Assembly (NCBI GenBank): GCA_030549335.1
Contig: CM060194.1
Location: 32,136,171-32,200,170 of the forward strand
Reading direction: 5' to 3'
Origin: Pontederia crassipes
Taxonomy: Eukaryota; Streptophyta; Magnoliopsida; Commelinales; Pontederiaceae
DNA length: 64,000 nucleotides
The translations under genes and the position numbers were made by a program. The notes under the pieces are model-generated. The model saw only the letters and a program-made list of their open reading frames with translations, was not told the origin of the DNA and made no database searches. Within the stretch, counting starts at the first letter, position 1. Each line of letters begins with the position of its first letter. Shown here in pieces: positions 1-11,847 of the stretch.

Positions 1-1885
1 ATAAAATTGAACATTTTTGTAAAGATATATCAAAATATTATGAATTCACATAATCTTCAATAATAATGACTTCAAGCCCAATTACTATTTTTTGACAAAC
101 TGAAAATATTATGTTCAGATAATTAAATTTTACAAAAGTAGTTTACCTATTAATAATAATAAATGAACATGTATAATTTAGCATGTATATATTTTTTGTG
201 AAAAAAATAAAGTAAAAGGTGAAAACATATACTTCAAATCATATTTATACTATCCCTTATTATGATGATAGGACTAAACTGTTAAGAAGGTATACAAATA
301 CTTAAAAGTAAATGCAATAAAAAGCGGAGAGCTGCTAAGTACGATCCCTAAATCTTTTGAATTAGGTAATACGTTGCAAACCGGTCAAACAAGTGACAAC
401 ATCTGTTGAAATACTACTCCTATGTTAATTATCCAATGGTGCACGTGCACCCATCCGCCACCGGTTGCGATTGCGACGTAGAGTTATACACTTGTCGAGT
501 GCAAAGCATAGGGTCACCTCATTTTTAAGGTCATTTTGAGATTTTGACAACGTGAGGCAAGACAAGTTTTTTCCATACGACACTTTATACCTTGATTGTT
601 TCTAGTCATTATTGTGAACAACGAGAGTATTCCCACGTTCACTGAGAACTTCACTCAATTTTTCTACTTTGATGGGCTGTCTTTTGTCTTTAATAGTGTG
701 GCAAGTTCCATGTGATCGGCTTCTCTTCCCCAACATTGCCCTTGTCCACGAACTTTGATGCTATGACATTTGTTTTAGCATACTCCAACTCCATGATTGA
801 TTCGGCAATGGCAACTAGAAGGGTTTCGGGGCGACTCGTGAACCTGATGACCCGACCCCACCCAAACCTAGGTCCGTGGTCGGGTCCGACCCATCATGAT
901 CTCAACTTGACCTTGGGTCGGGTCGGGTATGGGTCAAATTTTTTTTTTACCCGAGTCACCCCTACTCGACTTGTAGAATTTATTTTTAATTTTTTTAGTT
1001 TTTAGCTTATATTTTGTATAAAAAGAAAAATATATATTAAAATAAAATATTTTAAAAGTGTGAAATAATATTTAAATGCTCGCCAAAATATTTTATGTTT
1101 TTTTGATAAATATTATATAATATTTCTATATTGGATAATAGAAAAAGTAAGAAAAAAATTTAAAAAAGAAAAAATGATGGTCAGGTCGGGTTAGATCGGG
1201 TCTAACCCTCAAAAGAGACCTGACGCCGTTCTGTGAACACCCTTAGCGACTAACGAGTGAAGGTTTTTGCAATTTCGTCGCCTCAACTCCGTCCTACCCT
1301 AAGGTTTCAACTCTGTGATGAAGACTTCTTCATCCACTTGAGAACTCTCTAGATAGAGTTCGGTGATCCCTTTCATGTCCTCATTCAACAATGCAATCTT
1401 GATTCCCTGTCCCAAATTGACAGGGCATACACAATTATGAACTACCGTGTATATTTGTTTAATATCTTAATGGGATCAATATTGCCACATTTCACATTGT
1501 CACATGACATTGCAATCATAATTTTCCACATCTTGTAGGATTTTTAGTATATGCATTTTTTTGATCTTGGACATCCTTTAAAGCTTCGGCAACATTGTGT
1601 TCCTTGAAGAAAATGATACACCTTTGATACTCGTCCATCCGTAGTTTGGACAAAGTGATGTTATTATACTTGTCGACAAAAATCATGCATCTTAGACATA
1701 CTCGACCTTTAGCAACTGACTCTTTGAGAGAGTAGATCTTTTGAGTCTTCGCCAATCCACGGGGATGCTCATAAAGACGCTCCGGTTAAGTAAACGGATT
1801 AGTGTTGGAGAACTCATAGCAAGAGTTCCCAATTTCACCTCTATCTCCATTTGAAAGGACGACATCACTAGTATGTCCTTCGAAC
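1..1885. other. AT-rich intergenic DNA, no supported gene
   Basis: The first 700 bases are AT-rich and I see no gene in them. From about 840 to 1230 there are clusters of GGGTCGGG-type motifs on both strands, a composition common in the ends of plant hAT-like MITEs, but I could not pair two ends with a target duplication. From about 1260 to 1885 the minus strand has coding-like stretches (79 and 92 aa) that I do not recognise; the same unidentified sequence appears to continue beyond the hAT insertion at 1886-2951, up to about 3250. It may be a decayed retroelement or gene fragment. Confidence 0.4.
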
Positions 1886-2951
1886 CAATGTTATTATGGT
1901 CGGACCGAACAGGTCTGACCGTCAACCGGCCACTAAGACAGTCTAGTATGAGCCCTAAAATCGAACTCATAGTTGAACAGGGTTGAACCGATCAAGATTG
2001 GTTAAGAACCAATCAAACCAGCCAAAATCAGTCAAAACAAAAAAATCAGGTTGAACCGCGATTCTTGGGCCAACCAAATTTTTTTATTATTTCTTTTGTT
2101 AAGAAATAATTTATAAAGTTTATTATTGTAAATTTGAAAAATATCTAAAAATGAACTTTTTTCACAAAGAATCACATTGATCCATTAGTGTCCTCCTTTA
2201 TTTATAGTTATCTCCTTACTCATATGTTACTAGTATTATGAATGTGGGACTATGTTTGTATACCTTACTTGCTCTTTTTCCTTCATTTAGTCTAAAATTT
2301 ACTAAACTTTGAACTTTAACTTATGGATTATTATTTTATTCAAAATTTTAATATCATAAATATATATATTATAATATAAGTTAATTATATATTCATTATA
2401 TTATATATAATATTTGTTGTGTAAATTAGTTAGAAATGAATGGTGCAAACTTCTTTGATATATGTATAATATACAATGAAACTATAACATACTTAATATA
2501 ATATAGCATTATATATATAAATATCTATACACAAATTTTAAAATTTCTTTACTTTAATATTTAATAAGTTAAAAATTAATAAATCACTAATTATACTATA
2601 TATTTATTTATAGAATATATAGTCCTTTCATAATATCTTGGAAAAATATTTATAAAAAATTTTAAAAATAGAAAAATTATATATAATAATGAGATTCAAT
2701 AAGATTTTCATTTATTAAGTGTGTAATAATTTTAACATCAAATCTTAAATTTAAAATTTATGATTTATGATTGTTATTTTTTGTATAATTACATTTTGAT
2801 ATAGGTATATATTTAAAATATAATAGCTTAATTTAATATATCATATTATATAATATTTTATTACTATCCGGTCTGATCGACTCGTCCAACCGGTTCAACC
2901 TAAAATGAACATCTATCTGGGTCGTTGTTTGGTCCGATCCTAATAACATTG
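1886..2951. mobile_element. Non-autonomous hAT-type DNA transposon
   Basis: The ends are inverted repeats: the left starts CAATGTTATTATGGTCGGAC and the right, read on the minus strand, starts CAATGTTATTAGGATCGGAC. The element is flanked on both sides by the perfect 8-bp direct repeat CTTCGAAC (1878-1885 and 2952-2959), the target duplication size typical of the hAT superfamily. Its 1066 bp are AT-rich with no transposase-like reading frame, so it would depend on a transposase supplied elsewhere. Removing it rejoins the unidentified sequence on either side, so it is a later insertion. The superfamily call rests on TSD length and end structure only. Confidence 0.8.
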
Positions 2952-3509
2952 CTTCGAACCTTTGAACTTCGATATTTGTAGTTTGCTTTGATTACTCGAG
3001 GAGTTGTCCGAGACAAAAAGACATGTATTCCTTCAGTTGATGGTGGAACACTTGGCAGCAATATGCCAAGGTTCACCAAATTTCGACACTTAGATCATTA
3101 TAACATTGGTCATTGGGAATAAGGCATCGATTTTGTTGGTATGTATCATGCTTGACTCAACTCTCAATGTGTGACATTACGCCGCTTAAGAGAGCACACT
3201 TGACAAGGCAAAAAAGGCTAACAGCTCGTCCTAGAATGTTTGCTAGTAATCAACGCTTTGCCCCATTTGTGAAGGCTGAGCAAATTCGAAACCGAGTCCG
3301 AGTTCGAATGGACTCGATCCCGACCCGACTTCTGCCGGAGTTGAAAAAATTATGACCTGATACCGGGACCGAGTTTGACCCGACAAACTAGGAATGAGAC
3401 CGGGTTTGGATCAGGAATCATCAAGGCCGATGGTAGCACACCGACGACAGTCAGTGACGGAGGAAACAAGGGAGAAGATAAGGAAGGGAAAGAGAAAAAA
3501 GGAGTGGGA

Positions 3510-3975
3510 GAGTCGGAGAGAGAATTTATCAAGGATCAAACGAGCATCAACCTCGCGCGGCTCTCCGCCTCCGACCTCGAGGTCTTCAGTCCCTAAATCG
3601 ACCTCCCACGAGGAGCTCCCCGTGGAGGAGCGCCACCTCACCGAGGTCCTCCTCCTCTGCACCTTCTCCTCGCTCGCGGCCGTCACCTGCATTCGCGCCC
3701 TCTCTTGCCGCATCTCCTGCACTGGGTCGTCGCCCTCGAGGCCCTCATCCTCGCCTCCCGCCTCCTCCGCGATGGCGTCCCTTCCGTCAAGCATGAGGCT
3801 GCCGCATCCCGCGGCCATAGCCTCCTCGACCTCTCTTCCTTCCAGGACGCCAGCTCCCCGAGCCCCTGGGACTTCACAGCCTTCGTCCGCACCTTCACCC
3901 TCTACCTCGATGCTTGCCTCGAAGCCGCACTGCTCAGCAAGCTCAACAACAACACAGTGGCGGTGGCGGCAGCAA
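3510..3975 (+). pseudogene. Fragment of an ANTH-domain clathrin assembly protein gene
   Basis: A GC-rich island encodes in pieces the start of an ANTH (AP180/CALM-like) domain, which in intact proteins binds phosphoinositides and recruits clathrin during endocytosis. Frame 3 gives IKDQTSINLARLSASDLEV up to a stop near 3594. Frame 1 continues with TSHEELPVEERHLTEVLL. From about 3705 frame 3 resumes with HWVVALEALILASRLLRDG and then WDFTAFVRTFTLYLD, the characteristic ANTH helix motif. At least two frameshifts break it, and the clathrin- and adaptor-binding C-terminal part is absent. The surrounding DNA has GGGTCGGG-type repeats (about 3281-3400 and 4200-4288), suggesting that a transposon captured the fragment, but I could not define a target duplication. 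The ANTH identification is fairly secure; the capture is inference. Confidence 0.7.
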
Positions 3976-4297
3976 CACAGTGGCGGTGGTGATGCCATGA
4001 CTTTCAGATGCCTTTGGTGGACGGTCAGATGCTAAAGTAGCTCCGCTACGACTGAAGTGATGGCATGTCATGGCGGTAAGGAGGCAAGCGAGCTGGAGGC
4101 CTATCACCGCTGCTGAAGCTGGACACAGGGGGTCTTGTAGATGGAGGAGGATCGTGCTATCGCCGAGATTAGGGATTTCAGCCTTTAAATCATTTTTCAT
4201 TTAATGGGTTAATGGTCGTGGGTCGCGGTCGGGTTTATAGATATAATTTTAATATATAAATTCGAGATGGGTCCGAATCGAATTTCTACATTGTAAA

Positions 4298-6945
4298 TGT
4301 AATATCCACGATTTGCTTCATGTAAGATTACATAAATTAATCATAGATTACATGATTTAAATGTATTATAATAAGTGTATTAGCATATGTGCATCGACTC
4401 CATAAAATCCAACATATGAAATTGATGATAAATGACTAAGGACAAGGAAAAATGACTTTTAAAAAATATTAGAATTAAGAAAATTAAAGTCCCGATAATT
4501 GTTCTCCTATGATAATATATGTTAAATATAATTTTTAATAATTTTTAGGTAAAGTCTTCATTATGTTAAATGATAGTGCAAAATCAGAAAATCAGAAAAA
4601 CCATCGATTTTGTTCTTTGGACAAAAACTCGAATTTCGATTCCTTTGGAATCTATGCTTATAAATATTTTATTTGAATTCAAATGGAGGTAGTTTCTTAT
4701 TTATATGTAATGTCTTAAATAAATGAATAAATAAAATAAATAATAAGATAAATGACAAGCCATTTACTTAGTGGCCACCTACCCAAATCACACGAAACTC
4801 AACTGAAGAGAGCAACAAGAGAAGAAGTAAAAATAAAAGGGAAAAGAAGGGATTTCAACAACAAATCAAGGGTTTTTTGATAGGGTTTCATCTAGGTAAG
4901 TTGTCTACTCCTTCCCTATGAATTTTTCCTATGAAATTCAGACGAATATATATTCTTCTAAGCATCCAAGATCTCTTATTGTTGCTATGTCCATATTCTC
5001 GTGTGTGGAACAAACCCTAGTTCTCCAACATGAAGTTTCATCTTGGTTGGACATCAAACCCTATCTGAAAGTTGTCAACATGTTATCGGCATCTTAGAGT
5101 GCTTAAAAAATTGTGAAATTTTGTAGGATGAACCCTAATTGACTTTCTATAAGCTCTGGAATCATGTTAATTGGATTTGTATACGAAAAGTTATGAATCG
5201 ATTATTCCGAGTCACCCTTTCTGTTTTCTATGACGAGTAGTCCGAATTGTAAATACTATGGTAATTTAAACACTTATTCTTAATAAATGATATTTATATG
5301 TCTGAAAGATGTTGAAGTCATCTTTGTAATCCAAGTGGAATCACCTTTTATAGACCATGTACAGAGAAAGTTATGAATTTTAAAGCAAACATCACTCAGT
5401 TAGTCAAAATAGAAAAGTAGAAGAGAACAGAGGCAAATCTCTGGATTTTCTGAGAACCATATATGAGCAATAAAATTATAGGATTTATATGGGTTAAATC
5501 TTGGGGAGTCTAGTTTCGTGAAAAATTATAATTACTTAATTATCATAAGTATTCTAGAAGTTATGACTTTTATACCCGACACCACTCAATCTGTCAACAA
5601 ATTAGGTAGGTGAAGAATATAGTGGTCTTGATAAAATTTGTAGAGCCCTTATACAATATATCTTAATTGATAAATTTTCAGAGGATTAGGCTTCATAAAT
5701 ATCGTTACGATGTAAAATTACGATAATATTAATATCACATGTTTACTAATTATTATGCATGATATTTTCAGCACCACACGAATTTCTAGTGCACTAAGGT
5801 GCATTAGAATAACCCATCATTGTTATAGCTCAATAGAAATAACTCATCATTGTTATAGCTCATGTTATGTCTTTGGAATGTCATTTGATATGACTATATG
5901 TTCTATATGATCGAAAAGTGTGTGGATTACTTTTAATGCAATTATATGATATGTGTTCTAAATGATATGATATGGTTAATTCATGTATTATGCATCTTAT
6001 TTGTCATGCATTATATTTTCTCTACCGGGATGATATGTCTTATGCAGGTAAGGTACCCCATTTTCATGGGATGATATAATATCCTACAGGATAATATATG
6101 TTCCCCAACAAAGATGATATTATGTCCTACGGGGCGATATGAGGTCTCTGGTCAAGGATGATATGTCTTTTACAGGAAATGTACCCCATGATTCGAGATG
6201 ATATGAAATCCTACGGAGTAATATGTTCCTCTGATCAGTTAGTAATATGACATGTGTATCATGCATACGTGCATACATGATATGACATGATACATTATAT
6301 GATATAATACATTGTATGACATGATACATGATATGATATGTGAAATGTTATATGAAGTGAAACAAATATGTGAGATGCTATATGATATGGTAAAGATGTT
6401 ATTTCATTAAGATTAGTTGATGTAGTATCCTTCGTAATATGAAATTTGTTCATAAGTAATAAGATGATAGTTTGTTTCTTATAAGTTTTTCAAATGTTAA
6501 ACTAGTTTATCTGAATTGAATATGTGGTAACCATATGTTATGAGTTTTCAACTTACTGAGCTGTGATTTGTTCATAATATTATTTTAACACTTTTCAGAT
6601 CAGTAGACCAGTAATGTGGCCGTGCTTGAAAATCTCCTATCGGATTAGAAGCACTTTTGAAGACTTAGTAACTTGATGTCTTTTTGTGAAGATGTGTGAC
6701 TCCTCTTAATGTGTTATATGATGTGTAAAATTTAAATGTTTCAAAAACATTTTAGAATGTATGAGTTTGAATTAGAGTGTGTACTTACTATGAGTTTAAA
6801 TATAAGTGGACTGTGAACAATGTTGAGATAACTTTATTTCACATGTTTCTATGTGATAATATGATGCTTCTGCTATAAGAATTTGATCAGTCGTATTACG
6901 TCGCACCTTGCGGGTTAAACTAAGATTTAAACCGGAGTCGTGACA
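4298..6945. mobile_element. Probable solo LTR, 2.65 kb
   Basis: The segment starts TGTAATATCCACGATTTGC and ends CCGGAGTCGTGACA, so it has TG...CA ends of the kind seen in plant Gypsy LTRs. The flanking pentamers are GTAAA (left) and ATAAA (right), a 4-of-5 match to a 5-bp target duplication. There is no long reading frame and no second copy beside it, so it is best read as a solo LTR left by LTR-LTR recombination. Positions 6070-6380 are rich in ATGATATG-type repeats. The mismatch in the duplication keeps the call tentative. Confidence 0.55.
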
Positions 6946-7647
6946 ATAAACCTGATCTTGACTCAGAACCCGATGGGTCTTCAAGTTATTGGACTGTAGC
7001 CTGAGTCTGAATTCCACCCGGGCCGAGTATTTTTTTGGTTGCTTTGATCGGTGCGGTCTGGGTCGATCAGGTCAACCTGGACAGTGCTAGCCTTAGTCAT
7101 CTTGGCATGGCAGATTGAACTGGCAGGATGACAAGATGCTTGTGAATGATACTCCGTAGCAGAAAGGGATAATGAACCTTAATGCTTGACATTGAACTAA
7201 CTTCTTCCGTGGAGTGATTGTGCGCTTCACATTGTATGACTGAGCATGAGATGTGACATCACAAAATGTTGAGGAACGTCAGATTATCATGATTGTGAAT
7301 GATGACCGTCCCTGAATGTGACACGGGTACTTCGAGTTAAACAACGAGTTGTGTAATACAACCTCATGGTATAGGTAACGTAAGACCATTATGGCTGAGC
7401 ATGATGACACTCTTCTTGACGCAGCACGACACTTCAAGATTCATAATTGTATATATGGGGTGGTGATCTGCTCGAGTGAACGACGCATGATCATCCCGAT
7501 TAGGCAGAGCGATCGGTCTGTCATCATAGTGCATAACGAATATTCCTTGACATGACACGAGTGTATCAGAAACTTGCTACGGGGCATGACCGAGCATGCA
7601 ATGATGTTGCAAAGCATTCTTCATTGGCATTCATGACCAGAGATCAT
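6946..7647. other. No gene seen; decayed repeat DNA
   Basis: Only short, unrecognised reading frames occur here. The stretch is probably the decayed inner part of the retroelement whose primer-binding site-like sequences lie just downstream, which would be on the minus strand, but no gag or pol motif is readable. Confidence 0.3.
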
Positions 7648-8294
7648 GATACTAGTGCACTTAGACGTAGTAGGGGTAGGGTTGAACGGAAGCACATTTT
7701 ATTCATGCTAGGGCACATTACGATGACACAAGCGAGTCATCATTGCATGGATTCGAGCATGATGAGCTGCTCTGATACCGTTTGCCATGAGGTCATTCTC
7801 AGACACAAGACTTTGTACGACAACTAGGCGAATGGGCATCTAGCCAAGCTTATTGAGTTTGTAGCGAAAGTTTTATGATCGAGACAACTATACCGAGAGT
7901 CGCTTTTATAGATATTCAGTCCCGATCATGACAAGAGTGTCGAGACAACTATGCCGAGAGTCGCTTTTATGATACTAGTGCACCTAGACGTAGTAGGGGG
8001 TGGGGTTGAGCGGAAGCACCTTTTCTTCATGCTAGGGCACATTGCGACGATACAAGTGAGTCATCGTTGCATGAATCCGAGCATGATGAGTTGCTCTGAT
8101 ACCACTTGCCACGAGGTCATTATAAGACACAAGACTTTGTGTGACGACTAGGCAAAGGGGCATTTAGCCAAGTCTGTTTTGAGCTTGCAACGAAAGTTTT
8201 ATGGTCGAGACAATTATGCCGAGAGTCATTTTTATAGATATTCAATCCCGATCATGACAAGAGTTTTGGACGACTTATGGTGAGACCGTGACAT
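7648..8294 (-). repeat. Direct repeat carrying two tRNA-Met primer-binding sites
   Basis: Two diverged copies of a roughly 323-bp unit start at 7648 and 7971 with GATACTAGTGCAC. Each contains, on the minus strand, a match to the primer-binding site for initiator methionine tRNA: 8093-8104 is exact (TGGTATCAGAGC) and 7769-7780 has one change. In minus orientation the second is preceded by an LTR-like end (CTCGTGGCA), and the plus-strand end at about 8294 (GACCGTGACA) would be the other LTR edge. This looks like the LTR/leader junction of an old minus-strand retrotransposon that has been duplicated in tandem. Confidence 0.5.
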
Positions 8295-8715
8295 TAGCGC
8301 ATTGAGGCACTAATGCAGATGATTGAATGCTTCATGTCCGAAGGGGCAGTCGGCACCATGGGGCACCGAGAAGGATCGCTGATGTGCACCTCACGCTCAA
8401 GACCACTATAATTAAGAAAATGTTGCTTGTATTATATACCATGAAACATAGAATACATATGGGCAGCAACAGTGAACTCCTCCCTAATTATAGGTGGATG
8501 AGTTTCAATACAAAATAAAAAATGTAAAAGGCTTATTGTATGGATAACTTTATTATTAATAAAGATGACCTTACAAGATAATGCCCTAAGAACGAATAAC
8601 TTAATAATTGGCAATACTACTCAGTGTGAGGCGACTGCATATTTTTTTTGATTCGAGGTTGAGCGACCAAAAATTTTAAATTAAGCGGATGATGATGCGA
8701 GATTTCGCGCGTCAT

Positions 8716-9916
8716 ATCACGGGAAAATGCCCCGTGAAGAAACTCAACTCCGCCTTTAAACCTTGACGGAGTTGGATTCTAATAGATAGAATAATTCATT
8801 AATGATTTTCAATATGATTTTAAATTTAATAACTCTTAGGATTTCCTGAAATATCCAATGATTTCAAATCGGTTTTGAGTATCAATCTAACAAAATAAAA
8901 ATAACATAATTCAATTTATTAAAAACCTGATATGTTTGCGTGTATGTATGTTCACTTTCCTATTATTTATATTACGAGTTGGAATTACTGCATATTAATA
9001 TTTCTTTTTTCTTTTGGACCAATGTCTTTAAATACAAATTGATAAAAAGGCCCGTTAAGTAAATTTCTTTTTGAATGTTTATCCAAACGAAAGGATGGTT
9101 ACCTTATCCAATCACTTAAATGTTTTTCTTATTGCAACATAAATTAAAATAGCTTATTTCTTCTAACCACTTCTAAACTATCATAATTTTTTATATTTAA
9201 TTTTAAATAACGAACTTCATTTTTTTATACCTAAACTATCGTGATTTTCCAATTTGATCATTCCGTTCAATTTCGTCGATTTATCAATTATTTTTTATTT
9301 TTTACATTTATAAAAAAACTATTATCACGGGAAAACACCCCGTGAAGAAACTCAACTCCGCCTTTAAACCTTGCTGGAGTTGGATTCTAATATATAGAAT
9401 AATTCATTAATGATTTTCAATATGATTTTAAATCTAATAACTTTTAAGATTTCCTTAAATATCCAATGATTTCAAATCGGTTTTGAGTATCAATCTAACA
9501 AAATAAAAAAAACATAATTCAATTTATTAAAAACCTGATATTTTTGCGTGTATGTGTGTTCACTTTCCTATTATTTATATTACGAGTTGGAATTACTACA
9601 TATTAATATTTCTTTTTCTTTTGGACCAATGTCTTTAAACACAAATTGATAAAAGGGCCCGTTAAGTAATTTTTTTTAATGTTTATCCAAATGAAAGGAC
9701 TTATCCAATCACTTAAATGTTTTTCTTATTGAAACATAAATTAAAATAGCTTATTTCCTCTAACCACTTTTAAACTATCACGATTTTTCATATTTAACTT
9801 CAAACTACGAACTTCATTTTTTTGGTACCTATCGCGATTTTTTCAATTTGATCATTCCGCTCAATTCCGTCGACTTCTTCGTTATTTTTTTTCGCATTTG
9901 TAAAAAATCCATTATA
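8716..9916. repeat. Tandem duplication, about 608-bp period
   Basis: The unit starting at 8716 (ATCACGGGAAAATGCCCCGT) is repeated from 9324 (ATCACGGGAAAACACCCCGT) with high similarity along its length, including the shared stretches about AACTCAACTCCGCCTTTAAA and TTCAATTTGATCATTCCG-like sequence. Each unit begins with a short hairpin (TCACGGG / CCCGTGA). No coding sequence is apparent. The end of the second copy is also the left arm of the inverted repeat annotated next. Confidence 0.75.
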
Positions 9917-10490
9917 CACTTGCTATAAGTGTTACTCTACTTTTCTTAAAATAATATATAATAATAATTTAAAAAAAAGACTACGGGGGCGTCTCTCCCG
10001 TGTCGCCGGAGCGAAAGGGGGATCGGCGCCCCCTGAGCTCCCTCCCCCGTGCCTGCCGGCGAGCTCGTTTAGGGGGGCGTCGGCCCCCCTTTTCTTCCTC
10101 GTGCGCGGGCGAGCTCATTCAGGGGGCGCCGGCGCCACCCTTTCACACGAGGGAGAAAGGGGTCGGCCCCCCTTTCGCTTCGACGACACGCGCAGTCTTT
10201 TCTTTTTAAAAATATTTTTAAATTATTATTATATATTATTTTAAGAAAAGTAGAGCGGCGAGGGAGAAAGGGGTCGGCCTTTTTAAAATTATTATTATAT
10301 ATTATTTTAAGAAAAGTAGAGTAATATTATAACAAGGGTATAATGGACTTTTTATAAATAAAAAAATAAAAAATAATGGAGAAGTCGACGAAATTGGACG
10401 GAATGATCAAATTGGAAAATCGCGATAGTTTATGTACCCAAAAAATAAAGTTCGTAGTTTGGTTAGATGTGACAATTTGGATGGTTAGAG
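9760..10490. repeat. Long inverted repeat around a GC-rich core (possible MULE-like element)
   Basis: The left arm (about 9760-9965) and the right arm (about 10278-10490, inverted) share more than 180 bp, including on the minus strand of the right arm CTTTTCTTAAAATAATATAT and CGCGATTTTCCAATTTGATC. Between them, 9980-10200 is a GC-rich block with repeated GGCGAGCTC and GGGGGCG motifs. Part of the right arm and core edge is tandemly duplicated (10205-10256 and 10278-10315). Long inverted arms fit a Mutator-like or foldback element, but no 9-bp target duplication was found and the core encodes nothing recognisable. Confidence 0.55.
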
Positions 10491-10838
10491 AAAATAACCT
10501 TTTTCCTATCTATAAAATCTTTTATTTTTTATCATTCTCACCCTTCATTACACTTGAAGAGGTTCCAATGTAGCTGGATTTTAAGGATTACAATCTTGTT
10601 TCATAAAGTTTAGAAATAATTAAATTATTTGAGACACCCTCAAACTATAGATCGAATTGCTTATGGATTCGTCCATAAAACTTAAGATAAACTAATGAAA
10701 TAGTTTTCTTTCTCTAGAAATTAATATATCATTCATGACATACATTAAAAACATAATAATAGTTTATTTCATTTTTTTTATCAACTCTCGGATAATTCAA
10801 CTCGCACGACTTATTATTCGCAAGTTGAAAATGTCTCT
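10491..10838. other. No gene seen
   Basis: AT-rich spacer between the inverted repeat and the RTE insertion. I see no gene or repeat boundary in it. Confidence 0.5.
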
Positions 10839-10856
10839 TATAACTAAAAGTAACAA

Positions 10857-11829
10857 CAACAACAACAATAACAATAAAGCCTTATCCCACTAGGTGGGGT
10901 CGGCTACATGGATCATACGACGTCATTCCACTATATTAGTAACCAAACCTTTCGGTATATTATTCACCAATAAATCTTGCTCTATTAGTTCGCCAAGTGT
11001 CCGCCTTGGCCTCCCTCTCCCTCTTTTAATCGGACTCCAAATTATTTGATCTACTCTTCTTACTGGCGCATCTAATAGTCTTCTCTGAACATGACCAAAC
11101 CATCTCAAACGATTCTCTATCATTTTCTCACTAATAGGAGCCACTCCGACTCGTTCACGTATATGATCATTCATAATCTTATCTAATCTTGTATAACCCC
11201 ACATCCATCTCAACATCCTCATTTCGGCTACCTCCACTTTACGTTCATGTTGTCCCTTCATAGTCCAACATTCACTACCATATAACACTGCTGGCCTTAT
11301 AGCAGTACGATAGAATTTTCCTTTAACTTTATTGGGTACTTTTCTATCACAAAGAACTCCAGTGGCTTTCCTCCACTTACACCAACCAGCTTGAATTCTA
11401 TGATTAACATCATCATCAATCTCACCATCTTGTTTTACAATTGATCCTAAATATTTAAACTTTATCACCTGAGAAATTATATCCTCCCCTAGCTTAACTT
11501 TCAAATCGTCTCTAAGTTGTTTATTTGTGAAATTGCTATGCATATATTCTATTTTATTCCTACTTAAACGAAAACCCTTTGACTCCAACGTATTTCTCCA
11601 TATTTCTAATTTTGTATTAATATCTTCTCTTGAATTCGCTAAAAGTACTATATCATCCGCAAATAGCATGCACTTAGGTACTCCTCTGTGATACTCTCGG
11701 TTATAGCATCAATAACTAAGTTAAATAGATACGGGCTTAAAGCTGAGCCTTGATGTAGGCCAATTCCTATAGAAAATTCATTTGTCTCACCTCCGGGTGT
11801 CCTAACCCTAGTCAATGCCCCATCGTACA
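10857..11829 (-). mobile_element. 5'-truncated RTE-type LINE
   Basis: The minus strand encodes the C-terminal half of a plant RTE reverse transcriptase. The segment with HQGSALSPYLF lies in 11648-11830, and the polymerase core FADDIVLLA follows in 10923-11669 after a frameshift, then the RTE tail with RLRWFGHVQRR and KRGRGRPRRT. The 3' end is the short (TTG)n-type tail, seen on the plus strand as CAACAACAACAA. A perfect 18-bp target duplication, beginning TATAACTAAAAG, flanks the element at 10839-10856 and 11830-11847, so the 973-bp copy was truncated at its 5' end on insertion. It lacks endonuclease and is dead. It lies about 450 bp upstream of the NDUFAF2-like start codon. Confidence 0.9.
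10923..11669 (-). pseudogene. RTE reverse transcriptase fragment
   Basis: A 248-aa open frame begins at the catalytic FADD motif (MLFADDIVLLANSRED) and runs through the thumb and C-terminal region of an RTE reverse transcriptase (GFRLSRNKIEYM, FKYLGSIV, LYGSECW, MRMLRWMWG). The preceding part of the polymerase domain lies in another frame at 11648-11830, so the domain is split by a frameshift and cannot be made as one protein. It belongs to the truncated LINE described above. Confidence 0.9.
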
Positions 11830-11847
11830 TATAACTAAAAGTAACAA

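Noticed and set aside
800-1250. Possible hAT-like MITE with GGGTCGGG motifs
   Set aside because: The two candidate ends could not be matched as inverted repeats and no target duplication was found.
3411-3998. 195-aa open frame on the minus strand
   Set aside because: It is antisense to the ANTH-like fragment, which gives recognisable motifs on the plus strand.
6070-6380. Riboswitch- or satellite-like repeats with ATGATATG
   Set aside because: Low-complexity decay within the probable solo LTR; no regular unit.
8716-8737. Helitron end, because of the hairpin TCACGGG/CCCGTGA
   Set aside because: No CTRR end next to the hairpin in the expected place and no RepHel sequence in the window.
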